This document shows positions 54,501 to 60,827 of a DNA stretch of 64,000 nt, piece by piece. The stretch is taken from NCBI GenBank assembly GCA_008973525.1, contig WACJ01000069.1:310001-374000 (forward strand), given 5' to 3'. The notes beneath the pieces are model-generated. The model saw only the letters and a list, made by a program, of their open reading frames with translations. It did not search any database and was not told where the DNA came from. How positions within the stretch are numbered: the stretch's first letter is position 1; every line of letters starts with the position of its first letter. The translations under genes and the position numbers were made by a program. This DNA is from Stenopsyche tienmushanensis (taxonomy: Eukaryota > Arthropoda > Insecta > Trichoptera > Stenopsychidae).

Positions 54501-56986
54501 ATTATTTATGGCCGGAGACGGCGGCTGGACCTCGTCCTAAGAAATTGGCGATTCCTTGCAGACGCGCAGTGCATGTAGCTTCGACGGCTTTTCGCCTGCC
54601 GACAACGCCGTCGTAACACGGCGAAAGTCTTCCAGAACGAAAATGTCTTCATAAAAACGAAATAAATGAGGCATTCTAATGTAAGGACTCGCGCGCTCAA
54701 CCCTTGGAATATTCGTCGAATAAAAGGGATATATCCCAATAATTCTTGATGCATAAAAGGCCATTGAAACATCTTAAGTATCCCCAATTACGCAACGCAG
54801 AATTGGCTTTTATACATTTGATGTATTTATGTATGAGCCAAGAATATTTCCAATCGATCAAGAAATTCAAGATACGTACAATATAAATATATATCAAGTG
54901 TATTTGTACTAAAAAGGAATTTGAACTTCAAGTGCATTAATGGCAAATTTATCTGCAAGATCTACATCAAATTTTAAACATTTAACAAAAAGTAATGAAG
55001 TAGATTTGGAACTTTTATATACATTATTTTAGCTGTCTTATAGCAATGTTACGAATCGTGAATCGGGATAAAAATCAAATATCGTAGAACGGCAATTAAT
55101 CCTCACAGGAACAATTCGCGAAATTAACAGTAGCCTCTTTCCGACTTTCAGCGCCTGCGAATGGTTGCGAATTTAACGCACAAGAAAAAACAAAAGAGTC
55201 GACCGATAGCCTTGGTCACGAGAAGACGCGTTCTTCTTGCCGGCTCCTCCACGATCCGACAGCGAACAAACTCGCGTGCAATCATTCATCTTGAATTGCA
55301 AGAGTGGGACACATGTAATATACGGACATCTATGTACTTGACTTCAAAAATCCATTGTTTGTTGCAAGATGTGATAAGAGATATTAAATGAGCAATAGGT
55401 CAGAATTATTAAAATCAGATAAATGTATGAAATAACATTTATCAAGATTAATTACTATGGAAATAAATGGAAGCAATTCTAAAATTAGACAGATGTTGAC
55501 GAAATAAAAATAAAAAGTATTTTATAGACGACGTTAAACACGAAGATACGAACAAATTCGGAAACTCGATTTGCAAAAAACAAAATACCAATATTTTTCT
55601 AGCAAATTCTTTCCAAACAACCCACGTATAAACGCCCAATTCCTATAAATTGTTTTTCTAATGAATAATAATGAAGGGGAAGCAAAGGCTAAAAATGGAT
55701 TAAGGCAGCATCCCTCCTTTCGGGGGGGACATATCTCATAAACGAATCAAGATTTTCATCGAATCAATAACAAATATTTGAGGAAGAGTTGAAATTAAAA
55801 AGATTCTCTCCCTCGATGAGGACGTTTTCGCGTCATTTTAAAATTTATGAGGCGTCTTTTTTTTAAATGGCTGTCATCCACAAAGAGACATTTAATGATG
55901 TATACTCAATGCCTCATGGGGAAGATAAAGGGAGGAGATATATTTGTTTTATCGCAGGCGCTTAAAAGTTTAACGGCGTTGATTTCGTAGCTAATGACTC
56001 GGAAACGGAAACAACTCTCTGGCGGAATGTATTTATCAAGAGGAAATGATATATTCCTGTTTTTCCGCGTCTCCGGATCGCATCAACAAGGAGATCATCG
56101 TGCGTTCAATCTCGGAAGGATGTAGAGCGCATATTTCTGCAAATGATTATTCGCTTAATTACCTTGAGATAGGCTGGAGTCGGAGTGAGAGCTGGGCTGA
56201 AGCAGATTGTACTGGACGCAGGGCCAGGGAATAGGTCCCGGCCACTCCGAAGAATTCACAGCGAAGTTGAAGTTCGCGTCGTCCTGGGAGTCCTCTTATT
56301 TCTTCCGAGTAGAGCGGTGATCCTTCACTGCCAGGGTGACAGAGTGTGTCTCTACAATAAGATAGTTCCAACAAAAATTCTGGTAGAGCAGTTGCTTCTG
56401 CTGGTGGACACATGACCTGTGGATTGATTAGGGTATAAAAATATCTTGGAATTACAGTACAAATATATTTTTTTGCATGGCAAGACATCGCGTGCTTCGA
56501 TAAATTGCATCGATAACCTTGCCACACGCTTCAAAGTGTATGGCCTTACCTCGGGGAATTCGACTATACCCGTCACGGAATGCTCCGGAAAGGTCTCTAT
56601 GTTCTCCGGTGTCATCGATATCCTGGCCGTGGGCCATCGCACGTCCAGGACCCCTGAGAGTTTTGAGTCCTCGTACGTCTCAGTTTCGGTAAGGTTTTGG
56701 TCGGCAGATCGCACCCGTAGAAGGTATGCGCCGCCCTTGTCCAGATAGCCGCACGGCAAGGTGAGCCTGGTCGCGTTGGGGGTGGCATTGGGGGTGACGT
56801 TGGGAGTCGGAGCATGAAGAGGCACGTCGGCCACGAGTCTCCTCCTCCCATTTTCGAGGCGCCACACCGAAAGGACGAGAGGAGGAAGGGCTGAAGGCGG
56901 TGCGTGCAACCACAACAGGACGTCCCCGCTTAACGCCACGTGGGCAAACGGCACCTCCAACCTGGAGTATGGCGGCAGCACGCCAA
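32791..56986 (-). CDS. THSD1-like TSP1/CUB single-pass membrane protein (split gene)
   Basis: I reconstructed eleven exons on the minus strand with GT..AG borders and matching phases: 56550-56986, 56163-56416, 52545-52897, 40132-40262, 37173-37379, 36826-37093, 36533-36745, 36254-36464, 36158-36168, 33701-33870 and 32791-33582. The product is about 1014 residues without its missing N terminus. Domains in order: a Cys-containing adhesion-like region of about 350 residues; one TSP1 repeat; a CUB domain; a hydrophobic helix; and a long Ser-rich cytoplasmic tail. The first region and TSP1 match vertebrate THSD1 in order, in landmarks such as HVALSGD and YCF...QEC before TSP1, and in the position of the membrane helix. 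THSD1 is a transmembrane protein linked to focal adhesions in vertebrate endothelium. The CUB domain is not in vertebrate THSD1. The first exon found opens with a split codon after an acceptor, so the signal-peptide exon lies upstream or outside the window. The insect role is unknown. Confidence 0.75.
33701..33870 (-). CDS. THSD1-like exon j, cytoplasmic tail
   Basis: The acceptor TTAGATTTCAG and donor CCAAT/GTATGAG give a 170-base exon in phase 1 to phase 0. It encodes an acidic/Ser-rich stretch ([19 protein letters not shown]) followed by [18 protein letters not shown]. No domain is recognised, and it looks rich in phosphorylatable serines. Confidence 0.75.
33871..35918. other. Intron of THSD1-like gene with a GC-rich insert
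   Basis: This is AT-rich intron sequence between exons i and j. It contains the GC-rich insert at about 34595-35075 and a 90-residue plus-strand open frame (34280-34552) with no recognised domain. Nothing else is supportable. Confidence 0.5.
34595..35075. mobile_element. GC-rich insert of unknown class in an intron
   Basis: About 480 bases of roughly balanced composition sit abruptly in very AT-rich intron DNA, starting near TTGTCCGGGTGGGTGTTAGA and ending near AAATAAAGCTGTCGTCTTG. It contains internally complementary words (GGTGGGTG / CACCC, CATGGG / CCCATGG). There is no long open frame (best is 65 codons, minus). It looks like the 5' part of a non-LTR element or another young insertion, but I do not recognise it and no target duplication is obvious. 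Confidence 0.4.
35919..36168 (-). CDS. Alternative 3' terminal exon of the THSD1-like gene
   Basis: Reading through the microexon donor leaves the frame open for 82 codons to a stop at 35919-35921. The sequence is Ser/Gly/Pro-rich ([30 protein letters not shown]) and looks coding until about HPPHINS, after which it becomes hydrophobic and intron-like. It would give a shorter protein that lacks exons j and k. A longer internal exon using another phase-1 donor is also possible. Confidence 0.45.
36158..36168 (-). CDS. THSD1-like exon i, predicted 11-nt microexon
   Basis: The acceptor GCATTTCAG precedes it and the donor CAG/GTAGTA follows 11 bases later. It is the only simple way to join exon h (phase 2) to exon j, which needs phase 1: joining h directly to j gives TGG TGA, a stop. 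The joined text reads GWSSDGDN. If the donor is ignored, the frame continues to 35919 (next entry). Confidence 0.55.
36254..36464 (-). CDS. THSD1-like exon h, juxtamembrane cytoplasmic tail
   Basis: The acceptor TTTTTTTAAG and donor AGCGG/GTATAT give an exon that ends in phase 2. It encodes [20 protein letters not shown] and [16 protein letters not shown], a basic Gly-rich and then polar stretch with no known domain. Confidence 0.75.
36533..36745 (-). CDS. THSD1-like exon g, transmembrane segment
   Basis: The acceptor TTCATTACAG and donor GATA/GTATGT give an exon in phase 1 to phase 1. After a Gly/Ser linker it encodes [20 protein letters not shown], a single hydrophobic helix, then basic [12 protein letters not shown]. 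This fits a type I orientation with the next residues in the cytoplasm. Confidence 0.85.
36826..37093 (-). CDS. THSD1-like exon f, CUB domain core
   Basis: The acceptor AAAAAAAG and donor ATTG/GTACGT give an exon in phase 0 to phase 1. It encodes [41 protein letters not shown] and [10 protein letters not shown]. The Cys-x-x-WLK.RDGDS and [12 protein letters not shown] motifs are diagnostic of CUB domains. Confidence 0.9.
37173..37379 (-). CDS. THSD1-like exon e, TSP1 end and CUB start
   Basis: This is a 69-codon exon in phase 0 at both ends (acceptor TTAAATAG, donor GAG/GTATGT). It encodes [20 protein letters not shown], which closes TSP1, and then [12 protein letters not shown] and [10 protein letters not shown], the first strand of the CUB domain. 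Confidence 0.85.
37554..39009 (-). CDS. CFAP157-like coiled-coil protein with a one-base frame break
   Basis: This intronless minus-strand gene of about 484 codons lies inside the THSD1-like intron between exons d and e, on the same strand. It starts [17 protein letters not shown], then [19 protein letters not shown], followed by almost continuous heptad-type coiled coil. Near the C terminus [13 protein letters not shown] matches the conserved YQPGDLGLVP motif of vertebrate CFAP157. The start, basic head, coiled-coil order and length (human about 520) agree with CFAP157, a cilium and sperm flagellum protein needed for axoneme shape in mammals. The frame breaks at an AAAA run (plus strand TTTT, 38756-38759): the first part ends at a stop at 38752, and removing one base restores a continuous frame that includes [18 protein letters not shown] 31-base GT..AG interval there would also restore frame but is too short for a normal intron. 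The break is a base error in the assembly, a polymorphism or a recent inactivation. Confidence 0.82.
38756..38759 (-). other. Frame break in CFAP157-like gene
   Basis: Four identical bases (A on the coding strand) where three would keep the frame. On the 5' side the protein text runs [12 protein letters not shown]. On the 3' side it resumes [11 protein letters not shown] in the next frame. Both sides are otherwise open and conserved in character, which favours a very recent change or a sequence error. Confidence 0.75.
39640..40045 (+). repeat. Family A repeat, copy A3
   Basis: This long copy runs from GAGTGAGCTAATTTAAAATC through TCCGCCACTTATCGTCA, GCGTGTATGAAGCTTGTACA, CTGTCGATAGCACACAATAT and AGTCGATAAATTTGG to the CTCTCCGTCTCTGTCTGTCC tail. 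It sits upstream of CFAP157 in the same THSD1-like intron. It is non-coding. Confidence 0.7.
40132..40262 (-). CDS. THSD1-like exon d, thrombospondin type 1 repeat
   Basis: The acceptor TGCTTTCAG and donor AAG/GTAAAC enclose a 131-base exon that joins in phase 1 to exon c and ends in phase 0. It encodes [17 protein letters not shown] then RARYRLCD and AAFC. The W..W..W ladder, the Cys pair and the Arg-rich strand are the layered core of a TSP1 repeat. The last cysteines of the repeat lie in the next exon (EKC). Confidence 0.9.
40263..41412. other. Intron part without recognised features
   Basis: THSD1-like intron c-d, exon-proximal part. It holds short open frames on both strands (40383-40604, 40601-40807, 40646-40861) with no domains. 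40640-40740 is less AT-rich. No repeat or RNA is recognised. Confidence 0.4.
41415..41942 (+). mobile_element. Mariner element 3, internally deleted
   Basis: Inverted ends TGAGGCGTATCCCGAAAGTA (41415) and TACTTTCAGGATATGCCTCG (ending 41942) lie between TA dinucleotides (41413-41414 and 41943-41944). The plus strand carries mariner transposase text in two frames: [11 protein letters not shown], then a stop, then [20 protein letters not shown], continued in the next frame as KGIILVEFL. It is only about 530 bp, so most of the gene is lost. Confidence 0.8.
41949..43000 (-). mobile_element. Mariner element 2, truncated and interrupted
   Basis: It starts TTAGGTTGGGGAATAAGTTC, identical to mariner 1, only six bases after mariner 3 and preceded by TA. 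The minus strand holds transposase text in several frames: [42 protein letters not shown] and [19 protein letters not shown]. The N-terminal coding part and the second inverted end are missing; similarity stops near 43000. A 250-bp TTAA-flanked element interrupts it at 42030-42279. Confidence 0.85.
42030..42279. mobile_element. TTAA-flanked MITE inserted in mariner 2
   Basis: TTAA duplications (42030-42033 and 42276-42279) enclose inverted ends CCTGTTAAC ... GTTAACAGG. Just inside the left end is a palindrome, TTGGACGTATATATACGTCC plus AA, and the element later carries AAGAATACGTCC. The empty site can be read from mariner 1, where the flanking mariner sequence is continuous. The TTAA target suggests a piggyBac-type transposase. 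Confidence 0.85.
43001..44730. other. Intron part without recognised features
   Basis: THSD1-like intron c-d. AT-rich with a few balanced patches (43360-43480, 43840-43960). The short frame at 43829-44011 has no domain. I see no gene, RNA or repeat border here. Confidence 0.4.
44735..45096 (+). repeat. Family A repeat, copy A4
   Basis: It starts TTGACCCTTTGAGTAGTGAG and includes TCCGCCACTTATCATTGG, GTGTATGAAGCTTGTATATA and CTATCGATAGCACACAATA. It ends after CTGTCTGTCTCTGAGTCAAG. The CCCTTTGAG start and the CAAGGG near the end are weakly inverted, in line with the piggyBac-type ends of copy A6. Confidence 0.7.
45190..45580 (+). repeat. Repeat B copy
   Basis: It opens with a run of about 15 C residues after GGGCGCGAAC and then matches 23290-23640 closely (GACGAATGGATGGGAATAGA, AGCGATCGGTCGGTATGCAG, AAGAGATGGCGCTGTTAAAA). 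Two overlapping open frames (45180-45446, 45268-45534) belong to the repeat and encode nothing recognisable. Its 3' end differs from the other copies. Confidence 0.7.
45581..47400. other. Intron part; a balanced block and AT-rich DNA
   Basis: THSD1-like intron c-d. 45600-46270 is less AT-rich and free of known repeats apart from its left edge, so it might be regulatory. 46600-47400 is AT-rich. No gene or RNA is supported. Confidence 0.35.
47410..47560. repeat. Repeat E, single inverted unit
   Basis: It carries TTTGTTTGTTCATATTTTAT followed by ACGCTGCCATAATATTCATG, the reverse complement of words in the repeat E units at 30400-30610 and 62660-62930. Confidence 0.55.
47724..48790 (-). mobile_element. 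Mariner (mauritiana-type) fragment D2
   Basis: The longest copy of this family. On the minus strand, near 48600-48500, it reads [20 protein letters not shown] and KVRELADML. At 47724-47948 it is open as [20 protein letters not shown] and [22 protein letters not shown] is the second catalytic-Asp motif (normally DNAP) and [13 protein letters not shown] holds the third. Stops and frameshifts between them make it inactive. It shares GGTCTGAAAGGCGGACCGGT with the other fragments. Confidence 0.8.
48879..49253. mobile_element. TA-flanked MITE, family C copy 2
   Basis: A 375-bp element with ends CACTTAGGTCTATTTTTATG and CATAAAAACAGACCCAAATG flanked by TA (48877-48878 and 49254-49255). It closely resembles 6005-6421, including the internal AAACCGCATAACTTCAAAT word in both halves. 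It has no coding capacity. Confidence 0.8.
49256..50650. other. Intron part without a recognised gene
   Basis: THSD1-like intron c-d. 49330-49950 is less AT-rich, with two overlapping minus-strand frames (49463-49771, 49647-49943) that show no domain. It might be regulatory DNA. The rest is AT-rich. Confidence 0.35.
50651..50723 (+). tRNA. tRNA-Lys (anticodon CTT)
   Basis: A full 73-base cloverleaf without intron. Acceptor stem GCCCGGC pairs with GTTGGGC (with G-T pairs) and discriminator G; D arm GCTCAGTCGGTAGAGC (A box); anticodon stem TGAGA/TCTCA with loop CTCTTAA, anticodon CTT at 50684-50686; T arm GTGGGTTCGAGCCCCAC (B box). A T-rich run right after the gene (ATTTTTTTTTATTTT) is a proper polymerase III terminator. 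It lies in an intron of the THSD1-like gene on the opposite strand. Confidence 0.98.
51480..51680 (-). mobile_element. Mariner (mauritiana-type) fragment D3
   Basis: It contains GGTCTGAAAAGCGGACCGTA and the following decayed coding text seen in fragments D1, D2 and D4 (on the minus strand [16 protein letters not shown]). No ends were found. Confidence 0.6.
51830..51970. repeat. Repeat G, inverted relative of 15370-15480
   Basis: It contains GCGCATGCGCCGCGTGACC, ACCAGTAGCTCGCC and TATTTTATTATATATTATAC, which match 15370-15480 in reverse orientation. The class is unknown. Confidence 0.6.
52545..52897 (-). CDS. THSD1-like exon c
   Basis: Two acceptors are possible, 52902 and 52897. Only 52897 (GGCGAG/GTGG) joins in frame to exon b, giving SRWSEQF. 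The donor is GCTG/GTAAAT (phase 1). It encodes [18 protein letters not shown] and later [11 protein letters not shown] and VRQECLP, whose cysteines line up with the region just before TSP1 in vertebrate THSD1. Confidence 0.75.
52898..56162. other. Intron b-c of THSD1-like gene
   Basis: No gene is seen. 54130-54640 is clearly less AT-rich, with overlapping frames on both strands (54156-54467, 54322-54540, 54506-54787) but no domain. 55140-55290 and 55960-56160 are also balanced. These may be regulatory or old insertions. The remaining sequence is AT-rich. Confidence 0.35.
56163..56416 (-). CDS. THSD1-like exon b
   Basis: The acceptor ATCCACAG precedes GTCATGTGTCC, and the donor is AAG/GTAAT. 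The exon starts in phase 0 and ends in phase 2. It encodes VMCPPAEA, then LLELSYCRD, and a C-terminal strand pair with the Cys of LQLRCEFFG, a beta-sandwich-like pattern as in the second extracellular part of THSD1. Confidence 0.75.
56550..56986 (-). CDS. THSD1-like exon a (first exon found)
   Basis: The acceptor TTGTCAACAG precedes base 56986 and the donor GAG/GTAAGG follows 56550. It encodes 145 codons after a split first codon and ends in phase 0. It opens [20 protein letters not shown], the stretch that follows the signal peptide in vertebrate THSD1. [16 protein letters not shown] run offers several N-glycosylation sites. Confidence 0.75.
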
Positions 56987-57319
56987 CTGTTGACAAGGTA
57001 TAATTTAGTTATTACTTATTACCAACCAGAAAATATATGCTTTATAGTTCATTCAAAAAAAATGTACTAGATCACGCAATTCCGTCCACAAATTCTAACC
57101 ACGCCCTTATACTCGCTCTTATTAAACGCTCAACATTAAAGACCAAATTTCATTCTTCTTGTTATGAATCTCCATTAGGTCGATAAAATAGGAGCGAAGT
57201 TAATATTTTGTAGTGATGTAGTGATGAGTATTGCTTGATTTCTACGATATTTCTGGAACCAATCTACCGGGTAAATAGAGGGATAAATATATATTAATAT
57301 ATTCTTCACTGAGACACCA

Positions 57320-57470
57320 CTTAAAATAGTTTGAGCTTTGGCTGCGGAAAGGACGTTTTCCCGCAGTCAAGGCCAACCGCCGACTCCTCTCGACTCCCGC
57401 CTCCTGCGCGTCACCACCCAACCGGCAACGGTGCACGCGCAAGAAGCGATCGGTTGGTAATTGCAGGTAC
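57320..57470 (+). repeat. Repeat B, left part interrupted by family A
   Basis: It matches other repeat B copies from GGCTGCGG through CCGACTCCT, CGACTCCCGCCTCCTGCGCG and CGCAAGAAGCGATCGG to TGCAGGTAC, and then stops abruptly where family A text begins. The continuation of B appears at about 57985-58060. Confidence 0.6.
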
Positions 57471-57471
57471 A

Positions 57472-57980
57472 AATTTAAAATCGATGAAGTCATTGATGTC
57501 ATAATCGCTTTACGCCGATTACTTTCTGTCAGCTCCTAATCAGCGCAAGACAATCTTCAATTGTAAATGAACACTTGATAGTGAATACAAGACCATGTCA
57601 TTTCTTTACATAAACAATGCACAAAAAATCGATTCATTTGCTCCTCTTTTAGAAGGAAATGATAATTGAACAAAGACTCATTCAACACGCAGAGAAGAAC
57701 GGCAAGCAGTTAAATAAACAAACACTCTCGATAACACACAATATTCGGTCGTTTCTTTGCGTAAACAAATAACACACTTGAAATCGAAATCATTATAAGT
57801 CGATAAATTTGGGCGTAACGATATATACAATCATGCAATGCATGTGAGGAAGCTATCCGTCTCAGTCTCCCGAACTGCGCTAAGTTCTCTCTTTCTCTGT
57901 CTGTCTCCGAGCTTCAATGTGCAAGAGTGCTCTTTTTGGGACATGAGAATTCGGACATACATGTATGTCGAAGCTCCCTG
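57472..57980 (+). repeat. Family A repeat, copy A5, inside repeat B
   Basis: It starts TTAAAATCGATGAAGTCATT like copy A6, continues with TCTCGATAACACACAATATT, TGAAATCGAAATCATTATA and AGTCGATAAATTTGG, and ends with the CTGTCTGTCTCCGAGCTTCA tail. It separates two adjacent parts of one repeat B copy. Confidence 0.6.
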
Positions 57981-57984
57981 ACAG

Positions 57985-58060
57985 CTTAAAATAGCACGTT
58001 GCACTTAAAGAGAGACGGAAGATATAGCTGTTAATCTGGCGAATTAAATCTGCTCGCGTT
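57985..58060 (+). repeat. Repeat B, right part
   Basis: AAAGAGAGACGGAAGATATA and GAATTAAATCTGCTCGCGTT match positions downstream of the point where the copy at 57320-57470 stops, so these are two halves of one repeat B. Confidence 0.6.
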
Positions 58061-58079
58061 TTCAAATAAGCGGATCGAA

Positions 58080-59460
58080 TGAGTTAATACAGTTTTTTTT
58101 TAAATTTCAATTATTTTTAAATAATATGGAAACGGATAATTGATGAACGTTCGACGGATAGACACAAATTGGACAGCAATTGCGGACCAATCTATAATGG
58201 TGGGCCACCCTACTCGCAATATGTCACAAAATCCTTGCACAATATAATTCAAACATTATTTAATAAAAAAATATATAAAATGCAACAGATGTTGAGAGGG
58301 CTATTCTTTACTCTATAGACTCAGGGGATTATATAAATATGATTTTATATAGATTAATTTTAAATTTGTTTCCGATAATATCTATCGACAGTGGCACCTT
58401 TCAACCTTCGAAAGTTCTTACGGTCGGCCGTCCGCACTTATCGTAAATAAGTTTCGAAACTTCATAGTAGTATATTAGGGCCCAACTTCTTAATTCAATG
58501 AATAAAATATAAAATATATCGATCGAAAAAAATTACATTGCCCGCCGACCCCCTGTTTTATCCCGCGCAAGGGTGAATTTACTCTACTAGGCCTATTATA
58601 CAAATCATTTGTTCCACAGATAAAAGTTTTCCCGCGCCGGGGGGACGTTATACTGGGGGAGCATGGCAAAACGGTATAAAGACGTATATAGAAAAAAATA
58701 ATAGAAAACTTCCCTATCCACCCCGAAAACAATTTATTTCCGAAATAATCCATATCTATTGGATAATGATTGTTTCGTCTTTTTTGGCAGGCGTGAAATT
58801 TGATGTCGTAAAACGCCACAAACTTGTTTGCTCGGTTTTACTTTCCCTTCTTGTTCATTTGCATACAGAATCCAAATTTCGTACGCCGAACGAGAAATTT
58901 CCCATGCTTGCAAGGGCGGAAAAAATGTTATTTTTAAATATAAGATATCAGGACCGACGTTGAATGTCACGATTGCTTCAGGAAATTAATTTAACCCTCG
59001 ACCTTCATAAATATTTAGTAACTTTTAGGTTGAGCAAGCTCGAAGCTTATATTTATGCAAATTTAATTTATAAAATTTATCCGCTTGGATATAATTAAGA
59101 CAATATTATCCGTTGAAATAAATATATTCGTATTAACATCGCTTGATTTTACGCGGTCTTGTTTTGCGTTTTTTCGAATATGAATTAATTTCCAAAATGA
59201 ACAAATATTATTTGAGATGTACGCCCATAAACACGCCCTGAACGATTATTTGCGGCAATGTGATGTAATAATAAAAAAATCGGACAATAATTAATTCACA
59301 CATTTTGAGTTGAATACCACTGATTGAATCGTCATTCATCAGCTATTCGAACTACGAACAGATGCCAGTTTTTATTTATGAATCCTTAATAGATTGTAGT
59401 ATGAACAATAATAATACATTTATGTACCGTAATTTGCGTTGCGCAAAACGTACTCCGATA
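58080..59460. other. Gene-free stretch
   Basis: AT-rich with balanced patches at 58530-58660 and 58770-58970. The minus-strand frames there (58490-58819, 58734-58970) have no domain. This stretch lies upstream of the first THSD1-like exon found and could hold its missing signal-peptide exon, but I could not identify one. Confidence 0.3.
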
Positions 59461-59532
59461 GCCGTGATCGTCTAGTGGTTAGGACCCTACGTTGTGGCCG
59501 TAGTAACCCAGGTTCGAATCCTGGTCACGGCA
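59461..59532 (+). tRNA. tRNA-His (anticodon GTG)
   Basis: A 72-base cloverleaf without intron. Acceptor stem GCCGTGA pairs with TCACGGC, discriminator A; D arm TCGTCTAGTGGTTAGGA; anticodon stem CTACG/CGTAG with loop TTGTGGC, anticodon GTG; T arm CAGGTTCGAATCCTG (B box). From memory, the usual insect stem is CCACG/CGTGG, so one pair has changed from C-G to T-A on both sides. The base 5' of the acceptor would be the enzymatically added G-1. A T-rich run follows near 59562. Confidence 0.97.
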
Positions 59533-60557
59533 ATGTTTCGACATTGTCACGGTGGAGTGCTTTTTTTGCATTTTATTTATTTTTTTCTCAACATTTTGTA
59601 TTTACTTTGACGCAATAATAATAACTATGCAAATTTTTAAAGATATAACCTTTAAATACAATTATTTTTGGATAAGCGTGTGTAAATATTGCTTATAAAA
59701 TTAGTCAATAGATGTCATTAATTTAATTTTTAATAATTATTTTAAAATTTGATAAATTCATTAAAAATAGATAATTGCATATTATTTAAATATTTTAATT
59801 AATTAATTTAATTATTTTATAAATTTAAATAATTTTAATAGCTGACATCTATGGACCAAATTCAAAATTATATTAAACATGTTATCAGGCAGCGATTTTC
59901 AACTTTTTCGAATACACAATGTCATTAATAATTTTATAAGAATATAAATACATATGAATATTAAAAGCGAATATATATTACATTCCTTATTATCTTTGGA
60001 TGGATTCTATCAACTGTACGGTGAATTAGCTATGAGAATGGCATTAGTTAATTCCGCAGAATATTCCGTCTATGGATACAGGATCAATAGTTTGAGTTTA
60101 AATGGGACCCTTCAGGAAAAATTTACACGATTAGATATGAAAATTGATAGAAATCAATTAGTATTTTATCGAGAGCACTAGAAAGAGGATACAAGGATCA
60201 ATTAGTAAGTGATCAAATTTTCGTAGTTTTTGTTTATCCAGACAGTAAGTTCTTTCAGGCTTTGATTCCTACTTAAAACTAATGAGCGGACTAGGAATGA
60301 ATTTGTAAATACTGACGATAATAGACTGAAGATAGTCTTAAATAACCTCAAGCTTTAGATGGTGTTTAATAACATATAATACATTTTTTATGAATCAAAA
60401 CAATGAGATTAAAAAAGATGCTGTAATTCTTCAATTATAATGCACAAAGGAATAGTGAGAGTTTTATAAAAAATAATTATAGTAGACAATATGCTAAGAA
60501 TACAAAAAATAAATCATTCAATACGATGAATTTAAAGAGCTGCATTGATCTTATCCC
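59533..60557. other. Very AT-rich gene-free stretch
   Basis: Dominated by TTTAAATAATT-type low-complexity DNA. The open frame at 59954-60181 has no known domain. Nothing else is supportable. Confidence 0.4.
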
Positions 60558-60827
60558 TTAACCTTTTGAGGAGTGAGCAAATTTAAAATCGATGAAGTCG
60601 TTGATGCTATAATAGCTTAACACCGATTACGCTCAGTCAACTCCTATCAGCGTAAGACAATCTTCAATTCGAGGCAGAGTCAATTGTAAATAAGCACTGC
60701 TGATAGCATACAAGAACACGCATCTCTCTGTCTCTGTCTGTCTCCGAGCTCAATGTACAAGAGTGCTCTTTCTGAATAATGGAAGGGGAGATCCCAGACC
60801 ATGGGATAGTACTCCTTTAGGGGTTAA
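60558..60827. mobile_element. Family A MITE, complete copy A6 (piggyBac-type)
   Basis: TTAA (60558-60561) and TTAA (60824-60827) enclose imperfect inverted ends CCTTTTGAGGAGT ... ACTCCTTTAGGGG, total 270 bp. The interior has the family words TGATAGCATACAAGAA and CTCTGTCTGTCTCCGAGCTC. TTAA targets and CC(C)TTT ends are typical of piggyBac-derived non-autonomous elements. This copy defines the ends of family A. Confidence 0.75.

Noticed and set aside
54156..54787. Overlapping frames in a balanced block as exons of a gene
   Set aside because: Frames are open on both strands with no recognisable domain and no matching splice phases. They do not fit the THSD1-like reading frame.
56446..56748. 100-codon plus-strand frame as a gene
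   Set aside because: It is antisense to THSD1-like exon a and its donor region, with no domain of its own.
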